In this document: one piece after another, positions 6,411 through 13,095 of the stretch
How positions within the stretch are numbered: position 1 is the stretch's first letter
Layout of the letters: each line of letters begins with the position of its first letter
Assembly: GCA_016234345.1 (NCBI GenBank)
Contig: JACRFG010000019.1
Location: forward strand, 1-14,155
Direction: 5' to 3'
Source of the DNA: Candidatus Jorgensenbacteria bacterium
Lineage (GTDB): Bacteria > Patescibacteriota > Minisyncoccia > UBA6257 > GWB1-50-10
DNA length: 14,155 nt
Program-made: the position numbers and the translations under genes
The notes under the pieces: generated by a model
The model's input: the letters and a program-made list of their open reading frames with translations, nothing else
Told to the model about the DNA's origin: nothing
Databases searched by the model: none

Positions 6411-7400
6411 TTAACTCACCCGGTTTGGCCAGCGGGAGCGTGCGTACGATTCTATTTCGCTGAGTTTCAGTGAAGTAGAAATATTTCCCGTTCTCATATA
6501 GAAATGCTCGTCGTTGTCTATTTTAAGATATACCGGCCGCGGACTTGGGAGCGTTTGGATCGTGCAAAGTTCATATCCGTTCATATTGTGGAACCACAGT
6601 TTTATGAAACTGCGGAATTCCGGACCGATCATATTATTGAATGATTGAGAAAAGTGATTTTCAAAACCGTCACTATCCTTCCTTTGAAGTGTTTGATAAT
6701 CGTTTTTGAGACCAAGGGGCATGCGTATGTCGCTTACTCCTATGACCAAATATCCGCCGTTGGAGTTTAAAAATGCGGCAACTGTTTTCATCGCCGCTTT
6801 TTCTAGTTCACGACTTGCATTTCCTGCTTTGTAATCGAATCGGAGAGACGATTTGAATTCCAACCGGTCATGTTCGGTCTCTCCAAGAAGTTTCTCTATA
6901 TCCGGTTTTCTTCCGAACGCATGTTCGGGAACATCATACTCTCCCCATATAGCCTTGATAATTCGTTCCGGTCTCGAAATGTGAGACAGGGTAAACGATG
7001 ACGTGTCTTTTTTTACACTTATCGAGCCGTAGTGGAAAAGTTTTCCTAAGGGGCCGGGCTTCACTGTAAGCGATACGGATTTGTTGGTTGTAAATACTTC
7101 TGCTTTTTTCCAAAATATGCCGCTTGTGTGAGTGATCGAGTCAGCGTGTATCGTATATTCTTCGTAGTACCAGGAAAGGAATGCGTATACGGTTAGGGCG
7201 AATTGAGCGCTTAATAGAAAAAGTATTTTTGCGGCTTGGTACGAAAGGAAATTCGAAAAAGAGAATTGAGCGTAGAGTTCGTATTTGGTGTTACCGAGGA
7301 GCGTAGCGATAAAGTAAAGAAAGAACCCAAAGGTTTCAATAACCGCGAATTTCCACATAAGGACAATCGGGCTGCGTTTGGTTGTTATTTCTCCATGCAT
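6411..7400 (-). CDS. Membrane protein with bacterial PH-like and Schlafen AlbA_2 domains
   Basis: In this 329-residue protein, two hydrophobic helices (about 13-36 and 54-77) are followed at 80-152 by a beta-rich segment resembling the bacterial PH domain of YdbS/DUF304 proteins (YTIHADSITHTSGIFWKKAE, with SVKK near 128). From about 174 comes an AlbA_2 (Schlafen-type) domain with LEFKSS, AAFLNSNGGYLVIGVSD and a C-terminal YMRTGN...ESYARSRW. In Schlafen nucleases two Glu and one Asp are catalytic. Here Glu176, Glu181 and Asp224 sit at comparable spacing, so RNase activity is possible, though most bacterial members are annotated only as nucleic-acid or ATP binding. The domain would face the cytoplasm at the membrane. 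Its stop lies 29 bp from the convergent nuclease gene. The ribosome site is weak, and the promoter is not evident. Confidence 0.82.
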   Translation of the reverse strand: MHGEITTKRSPIVLMWKFAVIETFGFFLYFIATLLGNTKYELYAQFSFSNFLSYQAAKILFLLSAQFALTVYAFLSWYYEEYTIHADSITHTSGIFWKKAEVFTTNKSVSLTVKPGPLGKLFHYGSISVKKDTSSFTLSHISRPERIIKAIWGEYDVPEHAFGRKPDIEKLLGETEHDRLEFKSSLRFDYKAGNASRELEKAAMKTVAAFLNSNGGYLVIGVSDIRMPLGLKNDYQTLQRKDSDGFENHFSQSFNNMIGPEFRSFIKLWFHNMNGYELCTIQTLPSPRPVYLKIDNDEHFYMRTGNISTSLKLSEIESYARSRWPNRVS

Positions 7401-7467
7401 AGTTCAACGATAGTAACTTAAATCTAAAACCGACCTACCATAAAGGCAAGTCTGTTTTGAATTTGGG

Positions 7468-7538
7468 CTGGGGGACAGGGATTCGAACCCCGATACCTGC
7501 CTCCAAAGGGCAGTGTCCTACCGTTAGACGATCCCCCA
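7468..7538 (-). tRNA. trnQ: tRNA-Gln (anticodon UUG)
   Basis: The 71-nt minus-strand sequence folds as a full cloverleaf. The acceptor stem is TGGGGGA with TCCCCCA. The D-stem is GTCT with GGAC around loop AACGGTA. The anticodon stem is CTGCC with GGCAG and loop CTTTGGA, giving anticodon TTG. The variable loop is GTAT, and the T-arm CGGGG/CCCTG has loop TTCGAAT. The U1-A72 pair and G73 discriminator are the glutaminyl identity elements known from E. coli. CCA is not encoded (the next bases are CCC), so a CCA-adding enzyme is needed. Confidence 0.95.
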
Positions 7539-7562
7539 AGCGTTTCGGCCTAAGCCAGCTTC

Positions 7563-7571
7563 TGTTATAAT
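7563..7571 (+). promoter_or_regulatory. Extended -10 promoter of the pilus operon
   Basis: TGTTATAAT is a perfect extended -10 ending 7 nt before the pilB ATG at 7579. RNA synthesis would start at or one base before the start codon, and there is no Shine-Dalgarno, so the pilB mRNA is predicted to be leaderless. Confidence 0.6.
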
Positions 7572-7592
7572 ATAAAAAATGCTTGACATCAA
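7564..7592 (-). promoter_or_regulatory. Divergent promoter of tRNA-Gln, overlapping the pilB promoter
   Basis: On the minus strand, -35 TTGATG (7592-7587) is followed after 17 nt by -10 TATAAC (7569-7564), giving a transcript starting near 7557 and a leader of about 18 nt before the tRNA. The -35 lies inside the first pilB codons, and the -10 occupies the same bases as the pilB -10. Confidence 0.5.
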
Positions 7593-8805
7593 ATCAGTAA
7601 AGACCGGCATTGAGAAGCAGCTGTCTTTATCGCCGAATGAAGTTTCGATTATCGAGCTTGTCGACCTTTTGGTCGAGTATGGTTACATTGCACGTGCTTC
7701 GGATATTCATATCGAACCGGCTCCGGACAAGGTCATGGTTCGATTCCGAATTGATGGCATTCTTCACGATATATTTCCTTTGTTAAAGGATCTTCAATCA
7801 GAGGTGATAAGCCGTATCAAAGTTCTTTCCGGACTCAAAACCGACATTCATCACATTCCGCAGGACGGCCGATTCAAAGCAAAAATTGAAGCAGCCGAAG
7901 ATATTGATATACGCGTTTCTATTGCTCCGACTTACTACGGTGAAAACGTGGTGATGCGTGTGCTTGCCGAAACAGTCCAGATTTTCAATTTGGAAGATTT
8001 AGGGTTTACGGTTGCGCAGTTATCTCAACTTACTAAGGCTATACGCAAACCCTACGGAATGATTTTAGCTAATGGTCCTACTGGTTCAGGCAAGACCACC
8101 ACGCTTTATACAGCCATCAAAAAATTGAACAGTCGCGAAGTTTCAATTATTACCATTGAAGATCCGATTGAATACTCAATCTCAGGCATTACTCAGATGC
8201 CGGTGAGCGTTACGGCCGGTCTTACTTTTGCTACCGGTCTCCGATCAATTTTACGGCAAGACCCGAACATTATCATGGTCGGTGAAATCCGCGATTCGGA
8301 AACAGCAAACATTGCCGTAAACGCGGCCCTGACCGGACATTTGGTGTTATCAACTCTTCACACGAACGATGCAGCTACAACTTTCCCGCGGCTTATCGAT
8401 ATGGGTGTGCCGCCTTTTCTTGTTGCTTCGACTATCAACGTTATTATCGCCCAACGTCTTGTTCGTATGGTTTGCCCGAACTGCCGCGAGGAGCGGGTGC
8501 TGAATCTGGCCGAACTTAAGAGTTTGAGCAGTGTGGCTAAAGAGCAGCTTACGGATAAGGTATACACAGCGGGTAAGGGATGTGTGCAGTGTGACAAAAC
8601 TGGTTATCGCGGTCGAATCGGAATTTACGAAGTGCTCGAAGTCGATGATGCCGTTCGTCCTCTTATTGTTGGCAGAGCCGACGCTTCGCAAATCAAACAA
8701 GCGGCCTTAAAGAACGGCATGAAGACAATGATCGAGGATGGATTCATTAAGGCGCGCAAGGGAATCACTACAATTGAAGAAGTACTCAGAATAATTTATG
8801 AGTAA
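7579..8805 (+). CDS. pilB: Type IV pilus assembly ATPase PilB/GspE, short form
   Basis: This 408-residue hexameric ATPase powers pseudopilus assembly at the inner face of the membrane. It has an N-terminal alpha/beta region with ASDIHIEP and VRFRIDG, then Walker A GPTGSGKT at 166-173. An Asp-box region follows (IEDPIEY), then Walker B with GEIRD at 235-239 and the His box TGHLVLSTLHTN. The zinc-binding tetracysteine CPNC (299/302) and CVQC (335/338) marks it as a PilB/GspE extension ATPase rather than the retraction ATPase PilT. Classical PilB is over 550 residues; the MshEN-like N-terminal domain is absent here, so it starts almost at the core. It overlaps pilC by 8 bp and heads the operon. 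ATG 7579 is chosen because the promoter ends 7 nt before it. Confidence 0.95.
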   Translation: MLDIKSVKTGIEKQLSLSPNEVSIIELVDLLVEYGYIARASDIHIEPAPDKVMVRFRIDGILHDIFPLLKDLQSEVISRIKVLSGLKTDIHHIPQDGRFKAKIEAAEDIDIRVSIAPTYYGENVVMRVLAETVQIFNLEDLGFTVAQLSQLTKAIRKPYGMILANGPTGSGKTTTLYTAIKKLNSREVSIITIEDPIEYSISGITQMPVSVTAGLTFATGLRSILRQDPNIIMVGEIRDSETANIAVNAALTGHLVLSTLHTNDAATTFPRLIDMGVPPFLVASTINVIIAQRLVRMVCPNCREERVLNLAELKSLSSVAKEQLTDKVYTAGKGCVQCDKTGYRGRIGIYEVLEVDDAVRPLIVGRADASQIKQAALKNGMKTMIEDGFIKARKGITTIEEVLRIIYE

Positions 8806-9940
8806 TGATAAAAAGATTGAAAAACATGAACCTCTGGCTGATAACAATAAGTTTTTTAGGGGTAGGAAGAAACGGGGTAGGTTCCGCATTTTTCCAGCCG
8901 TTTCCCTTCAGGAAAAAATAAATTTTGCCCGTTATCTTTCGGTTGGCATCAAAAGCGGCTTGGCTATCATTGAAAGTTTGCGTTTAATTCAAGAACAGAC
9001 TGCATCAAAGAAATTAAAGAAAGCAATCGAAGAGATTATAAAAGACGTGAATAACGGCCAATCACTGGCCCAGAGCCTCGAGATGTTCGAGTACATCTTC
9101 GGCGGGTTTTTCATTAATATGGTCAAGGTTGGAGAGACAAGCGGTAATCTATCTTCCAGCCTCCTCCATCTTTCGCTTGAACTTAAAAAGCAGCGAGAGG
9201 TTAATCACCGCGTCCGTGCGGCACTTATGTACCCGGTTGTAATTCTCGTTGTGACTTTGGGCATCACTTTTTTCCTCACGTTCTTTATATTCCCGAAAAT
9301 CTTGCCTATTTTTTCTAGTCTTCGGGTGGAACTTCCTTTAACGACACAGATCATGATTCAGACTTTGACCTTTATGACCAAATATGGTTTTCACGTCATC
9401 GGTGGTTTGATTTTTATGGCCATTCTTTTACGGTTGCTTCTGGCACTCCCTAAACCTCATTATGTTTTCGACCGACTGATGCTTTCCATGCCGCTCATTT
9501 CGAAAATAGTCAAAAACCTGACGCTTACCAATTTCGCCAGATCCCTAAACGTGCTTTTGAAAAGCGGTATGACTCTTATCGATGCTTTAACGATCGCGAA
9601 GGGTACGTTTCATAATCTTGTTTACCGACGTCATTTAGATACGCTTATAGATTTTATAGGTCGTGGAGAACAAATGGCCCGTTACCTTTCAACCAAACCG
9701 AAATTTTTCCCGCCCATGTTCGCCGGCATGATCAGGGTAGGTGAGGAGACCGGTAACCTCGAAGAAAATCTCATTTACCTTGCCGAGCACTATGAGGGTG
9801 AAGTCGATGACCAAGTCAAAAATTTAACCACCGTACTCGAGCCGATTCTTTTGGTTTTTATGGGACTTTTGGTTGGCTTCGTCGCTGTTTCGATCATCAC
9901 GCCGATTTACAAAATCACGCAGCAGGTAAAAGTTAAATAA
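8798..9940 (+). CDS. pilC: Type IV pilus inner-membrane platform protein PilC/GspF
   Basis: This 380-residue protein is the polytopic platform on which PilB acts to push pilins into the filament. It has two homologous GspF domains, visible from the repeated signature VGETSGNL (111-118) and VGEETGNL (314-321). Transmembrane helices lie at about 144-167, 196-217 and 347-372, the usual GspF pattern. Residues 1-30 form a basic, disordered cytoplasmic head (GRKKRGRFR). The ATG at 8798 lies 8 bp inside the end of pilB, so translation is probably coupled. The first pseudopilin gene starts 3 nt after its stop. Confidence 0.95.
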   Translation: MSNDKKIEKHEPLADNNKFFRGRKKRGRFRIFPAVSLQEKINFARYLSVGIKSGLAIIESLRLIQEQTASKKLKKAIEEIIKDVNNGQSLAQSLEMFEYIFGGFFINMVKVGETSGNLSSSLLHLSLELKKQREVNHRVRAALMYPVVILVVTLGITFFLTFFIFPKILPIFSSLRVELPLTTQIMIQTLTFMTKYGFHVIGGLIFMAILLRLLLALPKPHYVFDRLMLSMPLISKIVKNLTLTNFARSLNVLLKSGMTLIDALTIAKGTFHNLVYRRHLDTLIDFIGRGEQMARYLSTKPKFFPPMFAGMIRVGEETGNLEENLIYLAEHYEGEVDDQVKNLTTVLEPILLVFMGLLVGFVAVSIITPIYKITQQVKVK

Positions 9941-9943
9941 TAA

Positions 9944-10381
9944 ATGTATTCTTCGAGAGCCGGATTTTCAGTCGTTGAATTGGTTATAGCGCTCGCGCTT
10001 TTTGGATTTCTTGCGGCGATTGGCGTACCTATTGGTCTGGATGCTTATCGTCATTATCTCTTGGATTCGGAATCCAAGAGCTTATTGAGCGTTATGAGGC
10101 GGGCTGAGTACGCCGCGATGACGAATGCGTACCAAAAAAGTTACGGGGTGGTGGTTCAGCCTACGCAGTTTTTGATTTTTCAGGGAGCTTCGTTTGCCAG
10201 CCGCGATCCCCTTTTCGATGAAGCTTATCTTCGGAATTCATCGATTAGTGTTGTGGGTCCCGGTGAAATAGTTTTTAGATCTCTTTCCGGATTGCCTACG
10301 GTTATCGGCGCCTTGAGTTTAAGTAACGGGTTTGCAACGCAAACGGTTACGGTAAATGAACAGGGTATGATTGTGTGGTAA
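9944..10381 (+). CDS. Minor pseudopilin, GspH-like
   Basis: This 145-residue protein has a 7-residue leader ending in Gly, then FSVVELVIALALFGFLAAIG: the class III signal AG|FSVVE with Glu at mature position 5 and a hydrophobic helix. Prepilin peptidase would cut after Gly7 and methylate Phe1. The C-terminal part is a beta-rich globular domain with MRRAEYAAMTNAYQKSYGVV, typical of GspH/FimT-type minor pseudopilins that help start filament assembly. It begins 3 nt after pilC without an obvious ribosome site, so expression depends on upstream translation. Assignment to GspH/FimT rather than another minor pilin class is tentative. Confidence 0.88.
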   Translation: MYSSRAGFSVVELVIALALFGFLAAIGVPIGLDAYRHYLLDSESKSLLSVMRRAEYAAMTNAYQKSYGVVVQPTQFLIFQGASFASRDPLFDEAYLRNSSISVVGPGEIVFRSLSGLPTVIGALSLSNGFATQTVTVNEQGMIVW

Positions 10382-10395
10382 ATAAGCCGTGGAGG

Positions 10396-10401
10396 TATAA
10401 T
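10396..10401 (+). promoter_or_regulatory. Possible internal promoter before the receiver genes
   Basis: TATAAT lies 14 nt before ATG 10416, in the only real gap of the early operon (34 nt). GGAGG directly upstream (10391-10395) looks like a ribosome site but is 20 nt from the ATG, with no start codon at proper distance. The -35 match is poor (TTGTGT with a 19-nt spacer). Confidence 0.35.
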
Positions 10402-10415
10402 AGATAAGAAAATAT

Positions 10416-10817
10416 ATGGTTAAATCATCAACGGGCGGCGCAAAAAAACTTACCGTTCTTATTATCGATAACGATGAATTTCTGGTAAGAACGTATCAAA
10501 CCAAGCTACAACGAGAAGGATTTGAGGTTCGCGTTGTTTTAGATAGCGTTGAAGTTACTTCACTTATTAACCGAGAACCTCCGGCTTTGGTGCTTTTAAG
10601 CTTGGAACTTAAAGGCATGAGTAGTTTGGAAATTTTGAAATCTATTAAAAACAATGATAATTGGAAAACTGTTCCAATGATTGTGATTTCTAACATTCTC
10701 GAATCAGAAACGCTCACCGAAGCAGAGAATCTCGGCGTGGTCGATAAAATTGTACTTACGAGCGACAAGGTCCAGGATGTCATAATAAAAGTAAAGAAAT
10801 ATGCCAAATCCCTATAA
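10416..10817 (+). CDS. Degenerate response-regulator receiver (pseudo-receiver)
   Basis: This 133-residue, single-domain CheY-like protein has no output domain. The acidic pocket is partly kept (Asp18, Asp20, Glu21 in IIDNDEF) and the fold signature continues to the end. The phospho-acceptor Asp is replaced by Ser62 (LVLLSLELKG where LLDVMMP stands in the next gene), and the conserved Lys by Leu114. Normal Asp phosphorylation is therefore impossible. It aligns without gaps to the neighbouring receiver over the last 24 residues (LGVVDKIVLTS versus LGAVDLILKSV), so the two look like a tandem duplication. It overlaps the next gene by 17 nt, implying coupled synthesis. It may act as a constitutive binding partner or as a heterodimer subunit for the second receiver. 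No histidine kinase is in the window. Confidence 0.85.
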   Translation: MVKSSTGGAKKLTVLIIDNDEFLVRTYQTKLQREGFEVRVVLDSVEVTSLINREPPALVLLSLELKGMSSLEILKSIKNNDNWKTVPMIVISNILESETLTEAENLGVVDKIVLTSDKVQDVIIKVKKYAKSL

Positions 10818-12615
10818 GATTATTTTAGCCGAGGACGATCGACCCCTGGCCGAGCTTTTTGGTTTGAAACTGGAGAAAGAAGGTTTCTCGGTTATTTATG
10901 CCGAGAACGGCGAAGAGGTTTTGAGCAAAGCGCGTGAAACCAAACCAGATTTGATTCTTCTCGATGTGATGATGCCGAAGAAAGATGGAATCGAAACCAT
11001 TATTGAACTTAAGGATGACGCAGCACTTCAAAAAATTCCGGTTGTATTTCTTACCAATATTGGCAACAAGATCGAGGATCGTAAGGCCGCACAAGAACTC
11101 GGCGCGGTTGATCTTATTTTGAAATCAGTGGCTACGCCGCAGGATGTTATTGTAAAAGTAAATGAAATCTTAAGTGCGAAAACCACAACATCGACTCCGC
11201 TCCCTAAGTCAAAAAGCGGGCAGGGTATTATCGAGCTTTTGATTGCGCTTGCGATCATCACTTTGGGAATTGGCTTTGCTATAATCCTTGTGTTTGGCGG
11301 ACAAAAGATTGTTGTTGATCGTGATAATTCCGCCCAGGCTCGAGCCTGGGCTACTGAAGGGCTTGAAGGCGCGGTAGTGGCTGTTAAAAATAATTGGAAC
11401 GGCATTGCTGACGGCACCTATGGTGTGACTTTCTCAAGCGGTACATGGCAGCTTACTGGTTCGGAGGACGTGACGAGCGTTTTTACCCGGCAGGTTACAG
11501 TGTCCACAACCGTTTCTAATCAGCGTGAGATAAAGAGTACGGTTACATGGCTTACGGATCCTTCGAGACCGGAACAAGTCCAGTTTGTTACCTTGGTTAC
11601 AAATTTTGATATAACCATTGAAACCGGCGGCGACACGGGCGGCGGCGGGATCTCTGGAGATTGGCTTAACCCTCGTACATTGGGCACGGTTGACTTGGGA
11701 CCGGGTAACCAAGCTACCGATTTGGATGTTAAGAGCAGGATCGTCTATATGAGTGCTTCAGCGGCATCGGCCGCCAAGCCCGATTTTTTTGTTATTGATG
11801 CCGCAAACGGTGAGAGCCCCAGCATTATTTCTAGCGTTGATACCGGTCCGAGCTTGAACGGGGTTGATGTTGCAAATACCTATGCTTATGTGGCCAATGA
11901 TCTTAATACCGCTCAATTGCAGGTTATTGATGTGAGTAACTTAGCCACACCTTTGGTTAAGGTTTCGTTTCGTTTAACCGGTGTTTCCGGCGTGGGGGCG
12001 GTAGGGAAATCCATTTTTTATCTATCGTCAAAAGTATATATAGGAACAAAAACAGCAACCGGTCCCGAATTTCATGTGGTTGATGTTTCGAATCCTTTAA
12101 GCCCAACGGAATTGGGAAGTTTTGAGATCGGCGCTGATGTGAACGATATCTATGTCGTCGGCACTACCGTATATCTCGCAACATCGAATAACAGTAAAGA
12201 ACTTGTAATTTTGAATGTTGCGAATCCGGCGAGTATTGCCGAAATCGGCAGTTTCGATGCGTCGGGCAATGATGATGGTAAATCTGTTTTTATGGTTTCG
12301 CCGAAATTATATCTTGGGACCGAAGCGTTATATGTATTAGATGTTTCGAACCCGGCTGCAATCCAAAATTTGGGATCGAAGGATATCGATGCAAGCATAA
12401 ACGATTCTTATGTTAAAGATTATCTTGCGTTTTTGGGCACCGATGATTCGAACAAAGAATTCCAGGTTTTAAACATTACTGATCCGGCCAATATCCAAGC
12501 GTGGAGTTCTTTCAATTTTCCGCAGGTTGTAACCGGCATCGATTATGAAGACAATCTGGTCTACTCGGGAGTGCGGTCTAACGATGCGCTCCGTATCATA
12601 ACTTCCTCGCCATGA
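10801..12615 (+). CDS. Receiver-pseudopilin-LVIVD propeller fusion protein
   Basis: The 604 residues form a single frame. Residues 5-124 are an intact CheY-like receiver with Asp12/Asp13, phospho-acceptor Asp55 (LILLDVMMP), Thr85 and Lys108. A 16-residue Thr/Pro/Lys linker follows. Then comes a class III prepilin signal, KSG|QGIIELLIALAI, with predicted cleavage after Gly140, Glu at mature position 5 and a helix to about 167. Residues 170-273 are a pseudopilin body (ARAWATEGLEGAVVAVKNNW, then TSTVTWLTD-like strands). A Gly-rich linker at 274-286 leads to about seven LVIVD-type repeats (VIDVSN, VVDVSNP, ILNVANP, VLDVSNP, LNITDP), a beta-propeller expected outside the cell. The receiver would lie in the cytoplasm as an outsized leader and be released on cleavage, or stay attached if uncut. 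No in-frame ATG or TTG lies in the linker; the nearest GTG (11128) lacks a ribosome site. The next gene overlaps by ATGA. Confidence 0.9.
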   Translation: MPNPYKIILAEDDRPLAELFGLKLEKEGFSVIYAENGEEVLSKARETKPDLILLDVMMPKKDGIETIIELKDDAALQKIPVVFLTNIGNKIEDRKAAQELGAVDLILKSVATPQDVIVKVNEILSAKTTTSTPLPKSKSGQGIIELLIALAIITLGIGFAIILVFGGQKIVVDRDNSAQARAWATEGLEGAVVAVKNNWNGIADGTYGVTFSSGTWQLTGSEDVTSVFTRQVTVSTTVSNQREIKSTVTWLTDPSRPEQVQFVTLVTNFDITIETGGDTGGGGISGDWLNPRTLGTVDLGPGNQATDLDVKSRIVYMSASAASAAKPDFFVIDAANGESPSIISSVDTGPSLNGVDVANTYAYVANDLNTAQLQVIDVSNLATPLVKVSFRLTGVSGVGAVGKSIFYLSSKVYIGTKTATGPEFHVVDVSNPLSPTELGSFEIGADVNDIYVVGTTVYLATSNNSKELVILNVANPASIAEIGSFDASGNDDGKSVFMVSPKLYLGTEALYVLDVSNPAAIQNLGSKDIDASINDSYVKDYLAFLGTDDSNKEFQVLNITDPANIQAWSSFNFPQVVTGIDYEDNLVYSGVRSNDALRIITSSP

Positions 12616-13094
12616 ACCGGACTGGTTTTACTCTAATAGAAACCGTTATTTATTCGGCACTCCTGGCTGTTTTTATAGTCGGAGCGTTTTTATTTTTGAA
12701 CAGTATTTTGGATGGCAGCGTGAGGACACTCGAACGAAATGAAGTTGTGGCCAACCAGGAATTCGTTGAACAAAAGCTGCGGTGGATTTTGAGCGGTGCA
12801 AAAAGCGTAAGCGTGCCCAGTACGGGCAGTTCGTCGAGCACGCTCACGCTAGAAGGCAATGCGACAAGCACCTATCCGGCCTCTTTTTCTTTCGCCTCTT
12901 CGGCGATAAGACTTTCTTTGGCGAGCGGCACGCCTGTTTTTCTCACGAATGACAGGGTAAGCGTAATTTCGTTTTTAGCTGAACATTTTTCATCAAGCCA
13001 AGCATCTTCGAGTATTGTGGTTTCATTTGCAATTTCGAGCGCTAACATTCCGGCTGTCCGAACCTCAAGCACTAATTCATATATATTGCCGTGA
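12612..13094 (+). CDS. Minor pseudopilin, GspJ/PilW-like
   Basis: This 160-residue protein has a leader of only five residues, MNRTG, before FTLIETVIYSALLAVFIVGA, a canonical prepilin cleavage site with Glu5. After the helix comes an amphipathic stretch (ERNEVVANQEFVEQKLRWIL) typical of the GspJ/PilW group, then a Ser/Thr-rich beta domain (STGSSSSTLTLEG, SSSQASSSIVV). Its ATG overlaps the TGA of the fusion gene (ATGA), so translation is probably coupled. It is expected to join the tip complex with the neighbouring pseudopilins. The subclass is tentative because the globular domain is short and divergent. Confidence 0.87.
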   Translation: MNRTGFTLIETVIYSALLAVFIVGAFLFLNSILDGSVRTLERNEVVANQEFVEQKLRWILSGAKSVSVPSTGSSSSTLTLEGNATSTYPASFSFASSAIRLSLASGTPVFLTNDRVSVISFLAEHFSSSQASSSIVVSFAISSANIPAVRTSSTNSYILP

Positions 13095-13095
13095 A

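Noticed and set aside
6411..7538. AlbA_2 protein plus tRNA-Gln as a toxin-target pair
   Set aside because: Proximity to one tRNA gene is not evidence of targeting. The tRNA looks like a normal housekeeping gene and no antitoxin is visible.
11128..11220. Internal GTG (11128) as a separate start for the pseudopilin part of the fusion
   Set aside because: It has no ribosome site and falls inside the last receiver helix, and the linker up to the cleavage site has no ATG or TTG. A single fused protein is simpler, though separate initiation is not excluded.
13015..13095. Upstream extension of the last minor pseudopilin
   Set aside because: It would overlap the previous gene and add 27 residues without pilin character before the basic leader. 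ATG 13096 gives a standard prepilin leader.
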